Shown: positions 19,085-28,983 of the stretch, piece by piece
Layout of the letters: each line of letters opens with the position of its first letter
Position numbering within the stretch: position 1 is the stretch's first letter
DNA from: Pseudidiomarina woesei
Lineage (GTDB): Bacteria; Pseudomonadota; Gammaproteobacteria; Enterobacterales; Alteromonadaceae
Direction of reading: 5' to 3'
Assembly: GCF_001418345.1 (NCBI RefSeq)
Contig: NZ_LIPW01000002.1
Coordinates: forward strand, 248,001 to 312,000
DNA length: 64,000 bases
Notes under the pieces: model-generated
What the model saw: the letters and a program-made list of their open reading frames with translations, nothing else
What the model was told of the DNA's origin: nothing
The model's database searches: none
Position numbers and translations under genes: made by a program

Positions 19085-22000
19085 CCTGCGCTTGAGCGCG
19101 CTGGCGTAAACGTAACCAGCGTGCTCTTATTCCCAGTAAACGCGCATAGGCGTAAGGCACTAGGAATAAACTGGTAACCGTTGAAAACACCAAACCACCA
19201 ATAATCGCAATGGCCATTGGTGCATACGGTGGGCCGTCGCCGCCAATTTGAGTGGTACCGAAAGCTAATGGAACGAGCCCAAGTACAGTGGTGGATACTG
19301 TCATTAATATCGGCCGCAAGCGGCTGACACTACCGTCAATAATGGCACGCTTAAGCGTTGCACCTTGCTCAAGCAACTGGTTTATGCGATCGACCAGTAC
19401 AATACCGTTATTCACCACGATTCCCATTAGAATTAAGATACCAATCATGGCCATAATTGAAATAGACTGGCCAGTAACCATTAGTGCCCAAAATACCCCA
19501 ACTATTGAGAATATTAGCGACGTAATCACTGCCGTTGGCAACAAAATTGACTCAAATAATGCAGCCATGACGATATAGATTAACGCCACCGCAAGTAGGG
19601 TATTCACCAACATCACACTTTGGTTTTCTTGTTGGCGTTGGAAGCTGCCATCTAAGCTCCATTGGTAACCCTGCGGCAGTTCAATTTGGCTTAGCACTTG
19701 GGTAAGCTTTTCGCGCGCTTCGCTAACCGTTAGCTCGTTCAAGTTGGCATCAATGTTGAGCGAGGTACGTCGGTCGGTACGGCGAATTTGGCCAAGGCGT
19801 GGTTGCTTGGTAATGGTTGCGACGTCTTGCAGTGTTAACACCCGGTTGTCGGCTTGCATGACCGGCAGGGTGTATAATGCGTCAAGCGAAAACTCTAACT
19901 CTTTGGCAAAAGCCACGCGCAAGTCAATTTCGCCATTGGGGTCGCCGCGATAAGAGCGCAATCGCTGTCCACGTAAAGCCGTTGCTACGGTACGCGCAAT
20001 ATCGGCAGAGCTTAGGCCCAAGCGGTGCACGCGTTCACGATCAATGCGAATCACCAGTTCAAATTGCCCCGCATCCATTTCGGTTTGTACGTCTGTTAGG
20101 CCTTCAATTTTGGCTAACCGCGGCACTAAATCGGTGGCTATTTGTTGTAATACATCGGTTGATTGACCGCTTAGCGTGACGCGCACACCCTCGCGGCCGC
20201 CACCAAAGCCAAATTTGGGCTCGCTGCGCAGTAGATTAGGCATATCTGCGCGAATACGTTCCATTAAGTCAGCCAGTTTTTCATCGCGATTTTCTTTTAG
20301 CAAAATCGTAGAAATTGCGTAACTTGGCGTGTAATAGCTGTAAACAGCGTCGATATCAAAGCTATCTTGATTTGCATATAGGTAACTCTCAAGTTGCGTT
20401 ACTTCGTCTTCAACTTCAGCCAAGCTATATTGTGTGTGCAGGTTATAGGTAATAAACAACCGGTCGTTAAACCCTTGAGGACCCTCGTCACCGCTTACCT
20501 GACTAAAGGGTATGGCAATACTTAACAGCATGAGTACGGCGAAAACACCTGTCCACACCGGGTGACGCCACGACCACTCTAACGCTTTTTGATACCGTCC
20601 CGCAGCTGGCTTTGCTTGCGTTTGTGGTGGCAAAGAGCGCACAGAACTAAACCGCCGTAGCTTGGTAATAAGCAGGGGTACTAACGTTTGTGACAGTAAC
20701 AACGAGGCTAGCAGTGACAAACAGATAGCTACGGCGGTGTGCTCTAAGAATATAGTGAGGTCGGTTTTGCTACCAAAAATGTTGGGTAAAAACACAATAG
20801 CGGTAGTTAAGGTACCGGCAACAACCGCCAAGGATACACTACCAACACCCGTGATAGTGGCTTGTTTACCCGTTAGCCCTTGTTCATATTCGTGTTGAAT
20901 ACTTTCGGTGATGACCACCGCATTATCAACCAGCATACCCACGGCGAGCATTAGGCCCATAAGCGACAATACGTTCAGTGAGTAGCCTAAGAAATACATG
21001 CCGCCTAGCGCAATACAAATGGCAATAGGTACGCTCAGCACCACCACCAAAGTGGTGACGATATTGCGCAAAAAGGCATACAACACAATAAAACTGAGCA
21101 GGGCGCCAAGTAAACCGGCGCTGACCAAGTCACTTAGCGAGGTGGTTACACCCTTGGCAGTGTCGTCCATAATAAATAAATTAATGCCGTTAAACTGAGG
21201 ATCATTACGAATTTCTTCAACAACCTTCATCACCCGCGCCGAAACTTCGACTAAGTTCGCGCTTGACTCCTTAAACACTTCCATACCAATGGCATAACGT
21301 TGATCAAGGTGACGGCCATCTACTTTGCGCGGCATCTCGCGTTCAATGGTCGCAATATCGCGTAGTTTTAAGCCCGCGCGAATTGGAAAGTTGCCAATGT
21401 CATACTGTGATTGAAATTCGCCAACCGGGTTGACCAAAATACGCTGATAATTATTTTCGATATAACCCGCGGTGAGCGAAAAGTTCGCTTGTTGTAGCAG
21501 CTTGGTAATGTCTTGCGGTGCAAGCTGGTGTGCTAATAACGCCGCCTGGTTCAAACGAATAACAATTTGTTGCGGCTCAACCCCATACAGGGTTACCCGC
21601 GACACACCGTCAACGCGCTCGAGCGGCTTGCGCAAGCTGCGGTCAAGTAAGTCATAGGCGTTGGATAAGTCACGCTGGCTACTAATACGCAACTGAAATA
21701 CCGGCATGTCTTCGGTATTAAATTGAAACACAAGTACACGTTCAATGTCGTCGGGCAGCAGGTGTTTAACCGCGTCGACTTTTTCGCGAGCTTCTAAACT
21801 TTGCGCATTAATGTCTTGGCCCCAATCAAATTGCAATAGCACTTGGGCCGAGTCAGAAGTCGAGATTGAGCGCATGCGTTTCACGTTGCTTAGGGTGGCG
21901 AGCGCTTCTTCAAGCGGCCGCGTAATCAGGCGCTCAACCTCCGCAGGGGTTGAATTAGGGTAGGGCACTTGCACCACAATTTCAGGTATTTCAATGCCAG

Positions 22001-22133
22001 GAAACTTTTCTAACGGCAGTAACCGCGAACTAATAGCGCCGAGCAGTAACATGGATAAAAACATCATGCAGGTGGTGACTGGACGACGCAGCGCCCAGCT
22101 AGCTAACAACGAACCTATCTGCGCAGCGTTCAT
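19062..22133 (-). CDS. RND efflux transporter permease subunit (second of a tandem pair)
   Basis: 1023 residues, the AcrB/MdtBC-like superfamily with twelve membrane helices and two large periplasmic loops. The N-terminus shows [17 protein letters not shown] and the [17 protein letters not shown] segment, followed by [16 protein letters not shown]4 carries VGMLVDNA with one Asp (403) where AcrB has two; the TM10 stretch has [13 protein letters not shown], with Asn in the place of AcrB Lys940. Such changes are common in this branch but imply a different proton relay. It begins with an ATGA overlap on the preceding pump gene, suggesting a hetero-oligomeric pump. Substrate is unknown. Confidence 0.92.
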   Translation of the reverse strand: MNAAQIGSLLASWALRRPVTTCMMFLSMLLLGAISSRLLPLEKFPGIEIPEIVVQVPYPNSTPAEVERLITRPLEEALATLSNVKRMRSISTSDSAQVLLQFDWGQDINAQSLEAREKVDAVKHLLPDDIERVLVFQFNTEDMPVFQLRISSQRDLSNAYDLLDRSLRKPLERVDGVSRVTLYGVEPQQIVIRLNQAALLAHQLAPQDITKLLQQANFSLTAGYIENNYQRILVNPVGEFQSQYDIGNFPIRAGLKLRDIATIEREMPRKVDGRHLDQRYAIGMEVFKESSANLVEVSARVMKVVEEIRNDPQFNGINLFIMDDTAKGVTTSLSDLVSAGLLGALLSFIVLYAFLRNIVTTLVVVLSVPIAICIALGGMYFLGYSLNVLSLMGLMLAVGMLVDNAVVITESIQHEYEQGLTGKQATITGVGSVSLAVVAGTLTTAIVFLPNIFGSKTDLTIFLEHTAVAICLSLLASLLLSQTLVPLLITKLRRFSSVRSLPPQTQAKPAAGRYQKALEWSWRHPVWTGVFAVLMLLSIAIPFSQVSGDEGPQGFNDRLFITYNLHTQYSLAEVEDEVTQLESYLYANQDSFDIDAVYSYYTPSYAISTILLKENRDEKLADLMERIRADMPNLLRSEPKFGFGGGREGVRVTLSGQSTDVLQQIATDLVPRLAKIEGLTDVQTEMDAGQFELVIRIDRERVHRLGLSSADIARTVATALRGQRLRSYRGDPNGEIDLRVAFAKELEFSLDALYTLPVMQADNRVLTLQDVATITKQPRLGQIRRTDRRTSLNIDANLNELTVSEAREKLTQVLSQIELPQGYQWSLDGSFQRQQENQSVMLVNTLLAVALIYIVMAALFESILLPTAVITSLIFSIVGVFWALMVTGQSISIMAMIGILILMGIVVNNGIVLVDRINQLLEQGATLKRAIIDGSVSRLRPILMTVSTTVLGLVPLAFGTTQIGGDGPPYAPMAIAIIGGLVFSTVTSLFLVPYAYARLLGIRARWLRLRQRAQAQVSRLLPG

Positions 22134-25100
22134 GCGGCATCCTCCGTGGTTGGCGCAATTTGCTTACGGTCTATAAGCACGTACAAGCACGGAATAAACA
22201 GCAACGTGAGTAGAGTCGAAAACAGCAGACCGGCAATGACACTAATGGCCATAGGGGCTCGAATTTCAGCGCCTTCGCCTAGCCCAATGGCCAGTGGCAG
22301 TAAGCCGAGCACTGTGGTGAGCATGGTCATAAGTATGGGGCGTAAACGCTGCTGTGCCGCCTGCGCAACGGCGCTAAAACGCTCCAAGCCCTCACTGCGC
22401 AATTGGTTAATACGGTCGACCAAAACAATAGCGTTGTTAACGACAATACCGGCCAACATAATTAACCCGATAAACACAATAATACTCAGCTCGGTACCCA
22501 TTAAGTACAGGCCTAATATGGAACCCGCACCGGCTAGTGGCACGCTGAACAAAATAAACAGTGGGTGCACAAACGACTCAAACTGCGAAGCCATGACCAG
22601 GTAAACCAGAAATACTGCTAATAACAGTGCAAACTGTAGCGAGGTAAATGAGCGCTGCATGTCTTCGTTTTGCCCAGCAATTCGGCCGCTAATGGTGAGT
22701 GGCAGTTGGGTTTGCGCTAACAGACGCTCGGCTTCGGCGACACCTGCACCAAGGTCACCAAAGGCAATGTTGGCCTCAACCAAGGCCGTACGTTGTTGAT
22801 CAACCCGAGTGATTTCACTGGGCCCTATAACCGGCACCACACGAGCAACAGCTTGCAAGGGTACCTCACGTTCGGCACCTGGGTTGATGATCACTTGTTG
22901 TAAATCACGCAGGGAGTCTCTGTCTACCGCTTGGCTACGCACTAAAATATCAATTTTTCGATCGGCAAGGCTAAACTGGCTGGCTACGCGTCCACCAATT
23001 TTTGTGGCAAGTAACTCAGAAACTTCGGCACTGGTTAAGCCGTATTGGCTTAATTTAGCGTGATCAAAATACACGGCTAATTCGGGTTGGCCATCGGTCA
23101 TGTTTACACGAATGTCGGTAAATCGGTCATTTGCGCCAAGTTGCTCAGCTGTTTGTTCGGCAGCTTGTTGTAGCAATGCTAAGTCATAGCCGGTTAACTC
23201 AATAACAATAGGGCTGGCAAAACTAAATAACTCGGGCGAACCAAACTTGGCCATAACGCCAGGAATGCGCTGCACTCGCTCACGTAACGCTTGTTGCACA
23301 GCGGCGACATTGGCGCCGGCATTCATGACCACATTTAGCCGGCCCCATTGGTTACCGCTTTGGCCGGGGGCGGCGTTTAGCAAACTACCGGTACCGGCAA
23401 TGGTGTAATAACGATTTACTGCTGAATTGAGCGCTGGGTTGTCAGCAATTACTTGGCCGAGCTGATCAAGTACTTGGTCAGTTTCGTGAATGGTTGCACC
23501 AGGTTGCAATTCAACTTCAACGTAAAACTCACCCTGCGCCATGTTCGGTAATAACGCGACGGGTAATTGCGGTAACAGGGCGTAGCATGCGGCTGAACTT
23601 AATAGAATAACGCTTAACGTAAAGCCTGCATGCCGCAAAGAACGCTGCAGTAAAGCTTTGTAGCCACGTTCGCACACAGTGTAGGCACGATTAAATAACG
23701 CTAACAACGGCTTGGTTACGAAGAAGAACAGCCATGCCAACAGGCGCCAAACGGTGATAACTGCGGTCATGATAGCTAACGGCAACCAGCGAAATAGCAG
23801 GTACAAAGGTGTTTTTAACCAAAAACGCCAGCCCGAAGCGTAGGGCAGCGGAGCTGCAGCACTGGTGTTGTCAGTTGACTTTTTACGGCTCGACAGCATG
23901 GGAATTAATGTTAGTGCAACCAACAATGACGCCGCTAAAGCAAAGGTAACCGTAAGTGCCTGATCACGGAACAACTGGCCAGCAATACCTTCCACAAACA
24001 CCAACGGGAAGAACACCGCCATAGTGGTGAGCGTAGAGGCAGTAATTGCCCCTGCAACTTCCTGGGTGCCGCGCTCAGCGGCGACCTCACTGGTTTGATC
24101 TTGCTGATGTCGCGCTATGTTTTCCAACACCACAATAGCATTATCAACCAACATACCAACGGCAAGCGCAATGCCGCCGAGTGACATCATGTTGAGCGAA
24201 ACCTGATAACCATAGAGCAAGTTGAAGGTGGCGATAATTGAAATAGGAATAGCCAAGCTGATAATAATTGTCGGCCACACGCGCTGTAAAAACAGGTAAA
24301 TAATCACCATGGCTAATAGGCCACCCATAATGGCAGCATCACGCACTTCGGCAATGGCGGCGCTAATAAATACCGCTTGGTCGTATATGGGATTAATCTG
24401 GTAATCGCTCGGTATCAATTTGGCGTCGTTAAGCTGGCGCAACGCTGACTGAATGGCTTTGGAAACCTGTACGGTATTGGCGTCACCTTCTTTGTATAGC
24501 GACACTTCAACGGCTTCCATGCCAGCCACACGGCTAATTGAGTCACGCTCTTTGTAACTATTCTCAACGGTGGCAATGTCTTTAAGCAGTACCGGACGGT
24601 TATTACGAGTGGTTAAATAAATAGAACGAATATCGTCAAGACTCTCAAACTGGTTTAAGGTTCGCACCAAAAATTCAGCGCGGTTAGCCTCAATGCGGCC
24701 ACCCGACAGATTGATGTTTTCCTCGCGTAGACGCTGCGAAATAAGCGTCATCGGAATTTGCAAACTGGCCGCTTGGCGCTCGTTTACCAATACTTGTATT
24801 TCATCTTCTAAACCGCCGCCTAAGCGCACGGAAGCAACGCCTTCAATGCTTTCTAGTTGGCGTTTTAGGTCTTCTTCGGCATAGGTGCGCAAGCGTTTAA
24901 GTTGCGCTACGGAAGGTGCTTGATCGGTGTTAAACCCTAAGGCAAGGCGATACACCGGCTCTTCAGTTGGGTTAAAGCGCAGTAACACTGGTTTTTCAAT
25001 GTCGAGTGGTAGCTCAACTAAGTCAAGTTTTTCGCGTACATCAAGGCTTGCCATATCCATGTCAGAGCCCCAGCTAAACTCCAGCAAGACATCGCTTTGG

Positions 25101-25360
25101 CCAGCACGAGAAATAGACTCAATACGGCGTAAACCTTTCACCGTGCCGAGGTTTTCCTCAATGGGTTTACTCACTAGCTGTTCAACTTCACCCGGCGCGC
25201 CGCCTGGGTAGTCGGTGCGCACGGTAAGGGTTGGGTAGGCTAAGTCTGGTAATAAAGTCACCGGAATACGGCCTAGCGAGACCATGCCAAACAACAATAC
25301 CGCAAGGGTTAGCATGGCAATGGTTACGGGACGTTTTACCGCAAGTTTAACCATGCTCAT
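22130..25360 (-). CDS. RND efflux transporter permease subunit (first of a tandem pair)
   Basis: 1076 residues, same fold as its neighbour: VKRPVTIAMLTLAVLLFG, then DYPGGAPGEVEQLVSKPIEE, TM4 [14 protein letters not shown] with one Asp (406), and TM10 AGIVVNNAIVLVDR. Between TM6 and TM7 (about residues 491-570) there is an enlarged segment with a hydrophobic run at 515-555, longer than the short amphipathic helix found in AcrB. It starts on the last base of the adaptor's stop codon and overlaps the next pump gene by 4 bases. Likely partners are the adaptor upstream and a TolC-like channel encoded elsewhere. Confidence 0.92.
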   Translation of the reverse strand: MSMVKLAVKRPVTIAMLTLAVLLFGMVSLGRIPVTLLPDLAYPTLTVRTDYPGGAPGEVEQLVSKPIEENLGTVKGLRRIESISRAGQSDVLLEFSWGSDMDMASLDVREKLDLVELPLDIEKPVLLRFNPTEEPVYRLALGFNTDQAPSVAQLKRLRTYAEEDLKRQLESIEGVASVRLGGGLEDEIQVLVNERQAASLQIPMTLISQRLREENINLSGGRIEANRAEFLVRTLNQFESLDDIRSIYLTTRNNRPVLLKDIATVENSYKERDSISRVAGMEAVEVSLYKEGDANTVQVSKAIQSALRQLNDAKLIPSDYQINPIYDQAVFISAAIAEVRDAAIMGGLLAMVIIYLFLQRVWPTIIISLAIPISIIATFNLLYGYQVSLNMMSLGGIALAVGMLVDNAIVVLENIARHQQDQTSEVAAERGTQEVAGAITASTLTTMAVFFPLVFVEGIAGQLFRDQALTVTFALAASLLVALTLIPMLSSRKKSTDNTSAAAPLPYASGWRFWLKTPLYLLFRWLPLAIMTAVITVWRLLAWLFFFVTKPLLALFNRAYTVCERGYKALLQRSLRHAGFTLSVILLSSAACYALLPQLPVALLPNMAQGEFYVEVELQPGATIHETDQVLDQLGQVIADNPALNSAVNRYYTIAGTGSLLNAAPGQSGNQWGRLNVVMNAGANVAAVQQALRERVQRIPGVMAKFGSPELFSFASPIVIELTGYDLALLQQAAEQTAEQLGANDRFTDIRVNMTDGQPELAVYFDHAKLSQYGLTSAEVSELLATKIGGRVASQFSLADRKIDILVRSQAVDRDSLRDLQQVIINPGAEREVPLQAVARVVPVIGPSEITRVDQQRTALVEANIAFGDLGAGVAEAERLLAQTQLPLTISGRIAGQNEDMQRSFTSLQFALLLAVFLVYLVMASQFESFVHPLFILFSVPLAGAGSILGLYLMGTELSIIVFIGLIMLAGIVVNNAIVLVDRINQLRSEGLERFSAVAQAAQQRLRPILMTMLTTVLGLLPLAIGLGEGAEIRAPMAISVIAGLLFSTLLTLLFIPCLYVLIDRKQIAPTTEDAA

Positions 25361-26487
25361 TATTGTTGCTCACTTGCTGCTGCTACGGGATGAGCGGCGT
25401 CTGGCTGCTCGTTTACGGGTTGGTTATCCACGCGAATTACTTCCACCAAGGCGGCATCTTTTAAGTTTGCTTGGCCGCTAACCACAATGGACTCGCCGGA
25501 GCGTAATCCACCAATGATTTCCAAACGGTGTTCGTCTTCAAAACCGATTTGAACATCTACTTTATGCGCAACACCTTCGCTATCAACGGTAAACACGCTG
25601 TGTTGGTTATCCAAACTTTGCACTGCATATCGTGGCACGGTCACAGTGTTTTTGCTGGTGGCATAGTTCAAGTCTACATGCGCAAACATACCGGCTTTCA
25701 GTTGGGCTTGGTGATTGGGTACGTTAAGTACAACTTTGAAAGTGCCTGAATGGGTATCAACCACTGGGCTAATGCGCTCAACCTGAGCATCGACCACTTG
25801 ATTGGGCAGGGCACTTAAGTGTAACTGAGCGGTTTGCCCAACCCGCACGTGTTGTAATTCGCGCTCAGGAAGGTACACGTTGCCTTGCAACTGGTCTAGT
25901 GCGACGATATGAAATAGTTTTTGTTGTTCGTATTGGCGAACTAAGTTACCTGGTTTTACATAGCGGGTCGCAATATATCCGCTAATTGGCGCCCGAATTT
26001 CGGTTTCCGCCAAGTTTAAAGCGGCCATGTCGTATTTTGCTTGCAACATGTCAGCTTGAAAGCGCAATTTGTCATAGGCGTCTGCGCTAATCATGTCGCG
26101 TTCTGCCATGTCTTTCACGCGTTTCAATTCTTGCTGAATTGAGTTTAGTTCGGCTTTCGCTTGGGCAACTTGAATGCGGTATTCGGCATCGCGAATGTGC
26201 GCTAATAACTGACCAGCCTCAACATAGTCACCTTCTTCAACCAGAACCGATTCGACAATACCGTTGGCCTTGCTGGTTACGTCGGCTTCAGCACGAGCCT
26301 CTAGAGTGGCCGTGGTTTTAAAGCTTGACGTTATTTCACCAAGGGTAACAACTTGGGTGGCCACCGGAATGCGGGCAACGGTTTCGGCTTTGGCAGTTTC
26401 GTTGCTTGCACCGGCATCGCTACAACCACTTAGTCCAAGTATTGCAACTACAGCTAGGGCGCTTAAGGTTAACTTGGTATTGTTCAT
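25360..26487 (-). CDS. RND efflux periplasmic adaptor (membrane fusion protein), lipoprotein
   Basis: 375 residues from the ATG at 26485-26487, with GAGGA upstream. The open frame continues 62 codons beyond, but that part is repeat-derived and has no ribosome site. The signal ends in the lipobox LSGC. The HlyD/AcrA layout follows: a barrel/lipoyl half-motif around VTSKANGIVESVLVEEGDYVEAGQLLA, a coiled-coil hairpin (about 100-150), the second lipoyl half with ETEIRAPISGYI, and beta-barrel and membrane-proximal domains ending in a Gln/Pro-rich tail. It couples the two pump subunits to an outer-membrane channel. Expression probably starts at the sigma-54-type promoter upstream. Confidence 0.92.
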   Translation of the reverse strand: MNNTKLTLSALAVVAILGLSGCSDAGASNETAKAETVARIPVATQVVTLGEITSSFKTTATLEARAEADVTSKANGIVESVLVEEGDYVEAGQLLAHIRDAEYRIQVAQAKAELNSIQQELKRVKDMAERDMISADAYDKLRFQADMLQAKYDMAALNLAETEIRAPISGYIATRYVKPGNLVRQYEQQKLFHIVALDQLQGNVYLPERELQHVRVGQTAQLHLSALPNQVVDAQVERISPVVDTHSGTFKVVLNVPNHQAQLKAGMFAHVDLNYATSKNTVTVPRYAVQSLDNQHSVFTVDSEGVAHKVDVQIGFEDEHRLEIIGGLRSGESIVVSGQANLKDAALVEVIRVDNQPVNEQPDAAHPVAAASEQQ

Positions 26488-26500
26488 GACTCTGGTCCTC

Positions 26501-26534
26501 AATTCGTTTTCGTTTTCGTTATTCGCTTTTCGTG
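26501..26534. repeat. Degenerate TTTTCG/TTCG tandem run in the leader of the efflux operon
   Basis: Several near-copies of ttttcg or ttcg follow each other directly upstream of the adaptor ribosome site (read as cgaaaa units in the transcript). It is imperfect and short. It may be replication-slippage sequence of no function, or a leader whose length can vary. Confidence 0.45.
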
Positions 26535-26619
26535 CGCTTCGCTGTTCGTCCGCTCGGCTGGTCGAACCGTGCCAGCACGGACGAACAGTGAACGTAGTGA
26601 ACGGACGAACAGCGAAGCG
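26535..26619. repeat. Long inverted repeat with internal copies (REP-like element) in the efflux operon leader
   Basis: A perfect 18-base arm cgcttcgctgttcgtccg at 26535-26552 is answered by its exact complement at 26602-26619; allowing one G-T pair the stem extends by three more bases. A further copy of cggacgaacag lies inside the loop at 26578-26588, 24 bases before its repeat at 26602-26612. No T-run follows, so it does not look like a plain terminator. It resembles extragenic palindromic repeats, or a leader RNA structure. Only one copy is present in this window. Confidence 0.7.
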
Positions 26620-26655
26620 TACCCATAACGTTCTTATATATATCTGGTTAGAGTT

Positions 26656-26674
26656 ATGCAGGCTTCGTGCCAAC
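26656..26674 (-). promoter_or_regulatory. Candidate sigma-54 (RpoN) promoter of the RND efflux operon
   Basis: Read leftwards, the sequence is gttggcacgaagcctgcat. It matches the -24/-12 consensus TGGCACG-N4-TTGCA at all but one position, with the invariant GG and GC exactly ten bases apart. The start site would fall near 26646, giving a leader of about 160 bases before the adaptor ATG. No comparable -35/-10 pair with correct spacing was seen nearby. Such promoters need an enhancer-binding activator, none of which is encoded in this window. Confidence 0.6.
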
Positions 26675-26687
26675 TTTTTTCAGTGTT

Positions 26688-26702
26688 TAAAAAATCTTGA
26701 TA
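26688..26702 (-). promoter_or_regulatory. Possible IHF site upstream of the sigma-54-type promoter
   Basis: The leftward sequence tatcaagatttttta resembles the IHF consensus WATCAA-N4-TTR with one mismatch, embedded in an A/T tract. It lies roughly 43-57 bases upstream of the predicted start, the usual place for IHF bending between enhancer and sigma-54 polymerase. A/T-rich matches are common by chance, so this is weak on its own. Confidence 0.3.
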
Positions 26703-26783
26703 AAGCTATGTCGGTAAAGGGTTTAGCTGAAGGTTAGTGTTTAGACGACGCGGAAGCGTAAAAGGTTGAGTGGTGTGAAAAAA

Positions 26784-26812
26784 TAAAAAAAGCACTCCGA
26801 AGAGTGCTTTTT
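26784..26812 (-). terminator. Intrinsic terminator of gltA (could act in both directions)
   Basis: Stem agcactc (26791-26797) and gagtgct (26802-26808) with a cgaa tetraloop, flanked by an A-run on the left and a T-run on the right. In the gltA direction the A-run becomes a U-tract directly after the hairpin. It lies 27 bases past the gltA stop codon. Confidence 0.85.
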
Positions 26813-26838
26813 GACGAATAGTTAGCGAATTTTACAAA

Positions 26839-28119
26839 TTAACGTTTAATTGGTTTGAATTCGCGTTGGGCCGCGCCAGTGTATAGCTGACGTGGACGAC
26901 CGATTTTCTGGTTCGCTTCACCCATCATTTCGTGCCAGTGAGAAATCCAACCCACAGTACGCGAAAGGGCAAAGATAACCGTGAACATATTGGTTGGAAT
27001 ACCAATCGCTTTCAAAATAATACCTGAGTAGAAATCGACGTTCGGGTACAATTTCTTCTCAACGAAGTATGGGTCTTCAAGCGCAATACGCTCAAGCTCC
27101 ATTGCTACATCTAACAATGGGTCATTGATGTTCAGCTCTTTCAGTACTTCGTGCGCACTTTCACGCATAACCGTGGCGCGCGGATCAAAATTCTTGTAAA
27201 CACGGTGACCGAAGCCCATCAGACGGAATGGATCATTCTTGTCTTTTGCTTTGTCGATGTATTTTGGAATGTTTTCAACCGAACCAATTTCTTTCAACAT
27301 GCGCAAGCACGCTTCGTTAGCACCACCGTGCGCAGGACCCCACAATGACGCAACACCAGCCGCAATACACGCATATGGATTAGCGCCTGAAGAACCGGCT
27401 AAACGTACGGTTGAAGTTGACGCGTTTTGTTCGTGGTCAGCGTGCAAAGTAAAGATACGGTCCATCGCTTTAGCGATAGTTGGGCTGATTTTATAGTCTT
27501 CCGCTGGTACTGAGAACATCATGTTTAAGAAATTCTCGGAGTAGCTTAAGTCGTTGCGTGGATACACGAACGGCTGGCCAATGCTGAATTTATAGGCCAT
27601 GGCCGCAATGGTTGGCATTTTCGCAATGAGGCGATAGGCGCTTCGCAGGCGCTGTTTTTCGTCATGAATGTCTAAGTCGTCATGATAAAACGATGACAAA
27701 GCACCGGTTACCGCACAGAGCATGGCCATTGGGTGTGCGTCGCGGCGGAAACCATTAAAAAAGTTATGCAAACCTTGGTGCACCATGGTGTGCTTGGTAA
27801 TGGTTTGCTTGAACGCCGCGTATTCTTCTTCGTTTGGCGCTTCGCCATGCAGCAGCATGTAACATACTTCGAGATAATCCGCTTGAGTTGCAAGCTGATC
27901 AATTGGATATCCGCGATGCAGTAGAATGCCATTCTCACCGTCAATATAGGTAATCTTAGATTCACATGAACCTGTTGCTAAGAAACCTGGGTCAAAGGTG
28001 AAAAACCCATGCTTGCCTAGAGTACGCACGTCAATTACATCATAGCCGGCTGTACCAGATAATACTGGCAACTCAATGGATTGGCCGTCAATCTGCAGGG
28101 TGGCTTTACGATCAGCCAT
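26839..28119 (-). CDS. gltA: Citrate synthase (type II)
   Basis: 426 residues, one shorter than E. coli GltA. It condenses oxaloacetate with acetyl-CoA. The active-site regions are present: [15 protein letters not shown] with the first catalytic His, [12 protein letters not shown] with the second, and [13 protein letters not shown] leading to the catalytic Asp. The N-terminal beta-rich domain ([16 protein letters not shown]) is that of hexameric, NADH-regulated gram-negative enzymes. AAGGAG stands before the ATG. It is divergent from sdhCDAB across a 489-base control region, the same arrangement as in E. coli, and ends at its own terminator. Confidence 0.97.
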   Translation of the reverse strand: MADRKATLQIDGQSIELPVLSGTAGYDVIDVRTLGKHGFFTFDPGFLATGSCESKITYIDGENGILLHRGYPIDQLATQADYLEVCYMLLHGEAPNEEEYAAFKQTITKHTMVHQGLHNFFNGFRRDAHPMAMLCAVTGALSSFYHDDLDIHDEKQRLRSAYRLIAKMPTIAAMAYKFSIGQPFVYPRNDLSYSENFLNMMFSVPAEDYKISPTIAKAMDRIFTLHADHEQNASTSTVRLAGSSGANPYACIAAGVASLWGPAHGGANEACLRMLKEIGSVENIPKYIDKAKDKNDPFRLMGFGHRVYKNFDPRATVMRESAHEVLKELNINDPLLDVAMELERIALEDPYFVEKKLYPNVDFYSGIILKAIGIPTNMFTVIFALSRTVGWISHWHEMMGEANQKIGRPRQLYTGAAQREFKPIKR

Positions 28120-28168
28120 AAGGAAATCTCCTTGTTTAAGTCTGCTTCATCACTAAAAAGGGCGATAG

Positions 28169-28198
28169 AATTTACTTGATCTTAACCGTCAATGTCAA
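28169..28198 (-). promoter_or_regulatory. Candidate sigma-70 promoter for gltA
   Basis: Read leftwards: a consensus -35 TTGACA (28193-28198), an 18-base spacer, then TAAATT as -10 (28169-28174). Transcription would start about 42 bases before the gltA ATG. The -10 is imperfect and a second ttgacg lies directly beside the first. Confidence 0.45.
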
Positions 28199-28480
28199 TT
28201 CAAACGGTCGTTTAAACTGCATTAAACTGATGACTCATGTCAACTTAACAGTCCATAAGTTAAGTAAACGGTTTGGTTAATGGCATGCAAACCGTTGGCA
28301 AGTTTCAGTCGTACAGTGTTACGCATCAATGTGACATTTGGATGACTCTGCATGTTATACGCTGAAATCAAAACCCGTTGAATGCGACTAAGGTAGAATT
28401 GTCTTTCGGTACTGGATTTTATTGTCTTGATCTAGTCAGAAAAAATTTACGTTTTTATAGGAAACACGCCGCTAAGGAAT

Positions 28481-28509
28481 TGTAATTCATAAGCATGGCT
28501 TATATACTT
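28481..28509 (+). promoter_or_regulatory. Candidate sigma-70 promoter for sdhCDAB
   Basis: TTGTAA (28481-28486), exactly 17 bases, then TATACT (28504-28509). The start would be near 28516, leaving a leader of about 93 bases before the GTG of sdhC. Confidence 0.55.
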
Positions 28510-28608
28510 TGGCGGCGATCTCACAGGGTCCTCTTCTGAATTGGATAGAGCGAGGATGTTTGAAGTTCCGAGCATGTTTCAAATGCTTTTCGTTAAGGCA
28601 CAACAATC

Positions 28609-28983
28609 GTGAAAAAACAAAGACCTGTAAATTTAGATTTAAACACTATCAGCTTTCCAGCTGCAGCCATTAGTTCCATTTTGCACCGTATATCTGGCGT
28701 GATCATGTTGGTCGGCGTCGGCTTTTTGGTGTGGGCGCTGGCGACATCATTGCAGTCAGCAGAAGGTTTTGACATGGTGCACGGCTTATTGACTGGCTTT
28801 ATTGCTAAGTTCATTGCGTGGGGCATCATGACTGCTTTGGGTTACCACTTGCTAGCCGGTGTTCGCCACATGTTCATGGATATGGGCCACTTTGAAGAAC
28901 TCGATTCGGGCCGCATTAGCGCCAAAATTGTATTCGTTCTGGCTATCATTCTTTCAGTATTGGCGGGAGTTTGGTTATGGTAA
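28609..28983 (+). CDS. sdhC: Succinate dehydrogenase cytochrome b556 subunit SdhC
   Basis: 124 residues, three membrane helices. It starts at GTG 28609; a stop lies five codons upstream and AAGG is at about the right distance, so no longer protein is possible. The N-terminus VKKQRPVNLDL-like segment is the SdhC signature. SILHRISG contains the Ser and Arg that line the ubiquinone site, and LAGVRHMFMDMGH the His that ligates heme b. It anchors SdhAB to the inner membrane together with SdhD. The sdhD start lies inside its last codons. Confidence 0.95.
   Translation: MKKQRPVNLDLNTISFPAAAISSILHRISGVIMLVGVGFLVWALATSLQSAEGFDMVHGLLTGFIAKFIAWGIMTALGYHLLAGVRHMFMDMGHFEELDSGRISAKIVFVLAIILSVLAGVWLW

Larger units (their letters stand above)
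28120..28608. other. Divergent control region between gltA and sdhC
   Basis: 489 bases with no coding potential on either strand. It holds the gltA ribosome site at its left end, promoter candidates for each direction (listed separately), a stretch with several gttaa/ttaac half-motifs around 28225-28285 that could bind ArcA, and about 93 bases of sdhC leader. I see no riboswitch or repeat in it. ArcA control is expected from E. coli, not shown by this sequence. Confidence 0.6.

Noticed and set aside
25421-25437. Second DnaA-box-like ttatccacg
   Set aside because: It is inside the adaptor coding sequence and differs at the last base; no regulatory context.
26488-26673. 62-codon N-terminal extension of the RND adaptor
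   Set aside because: It translates the inverted repeat and the ttttcg run, and would bury the lipoprotein signal. The ATG at 26487 has its own ribosome site.
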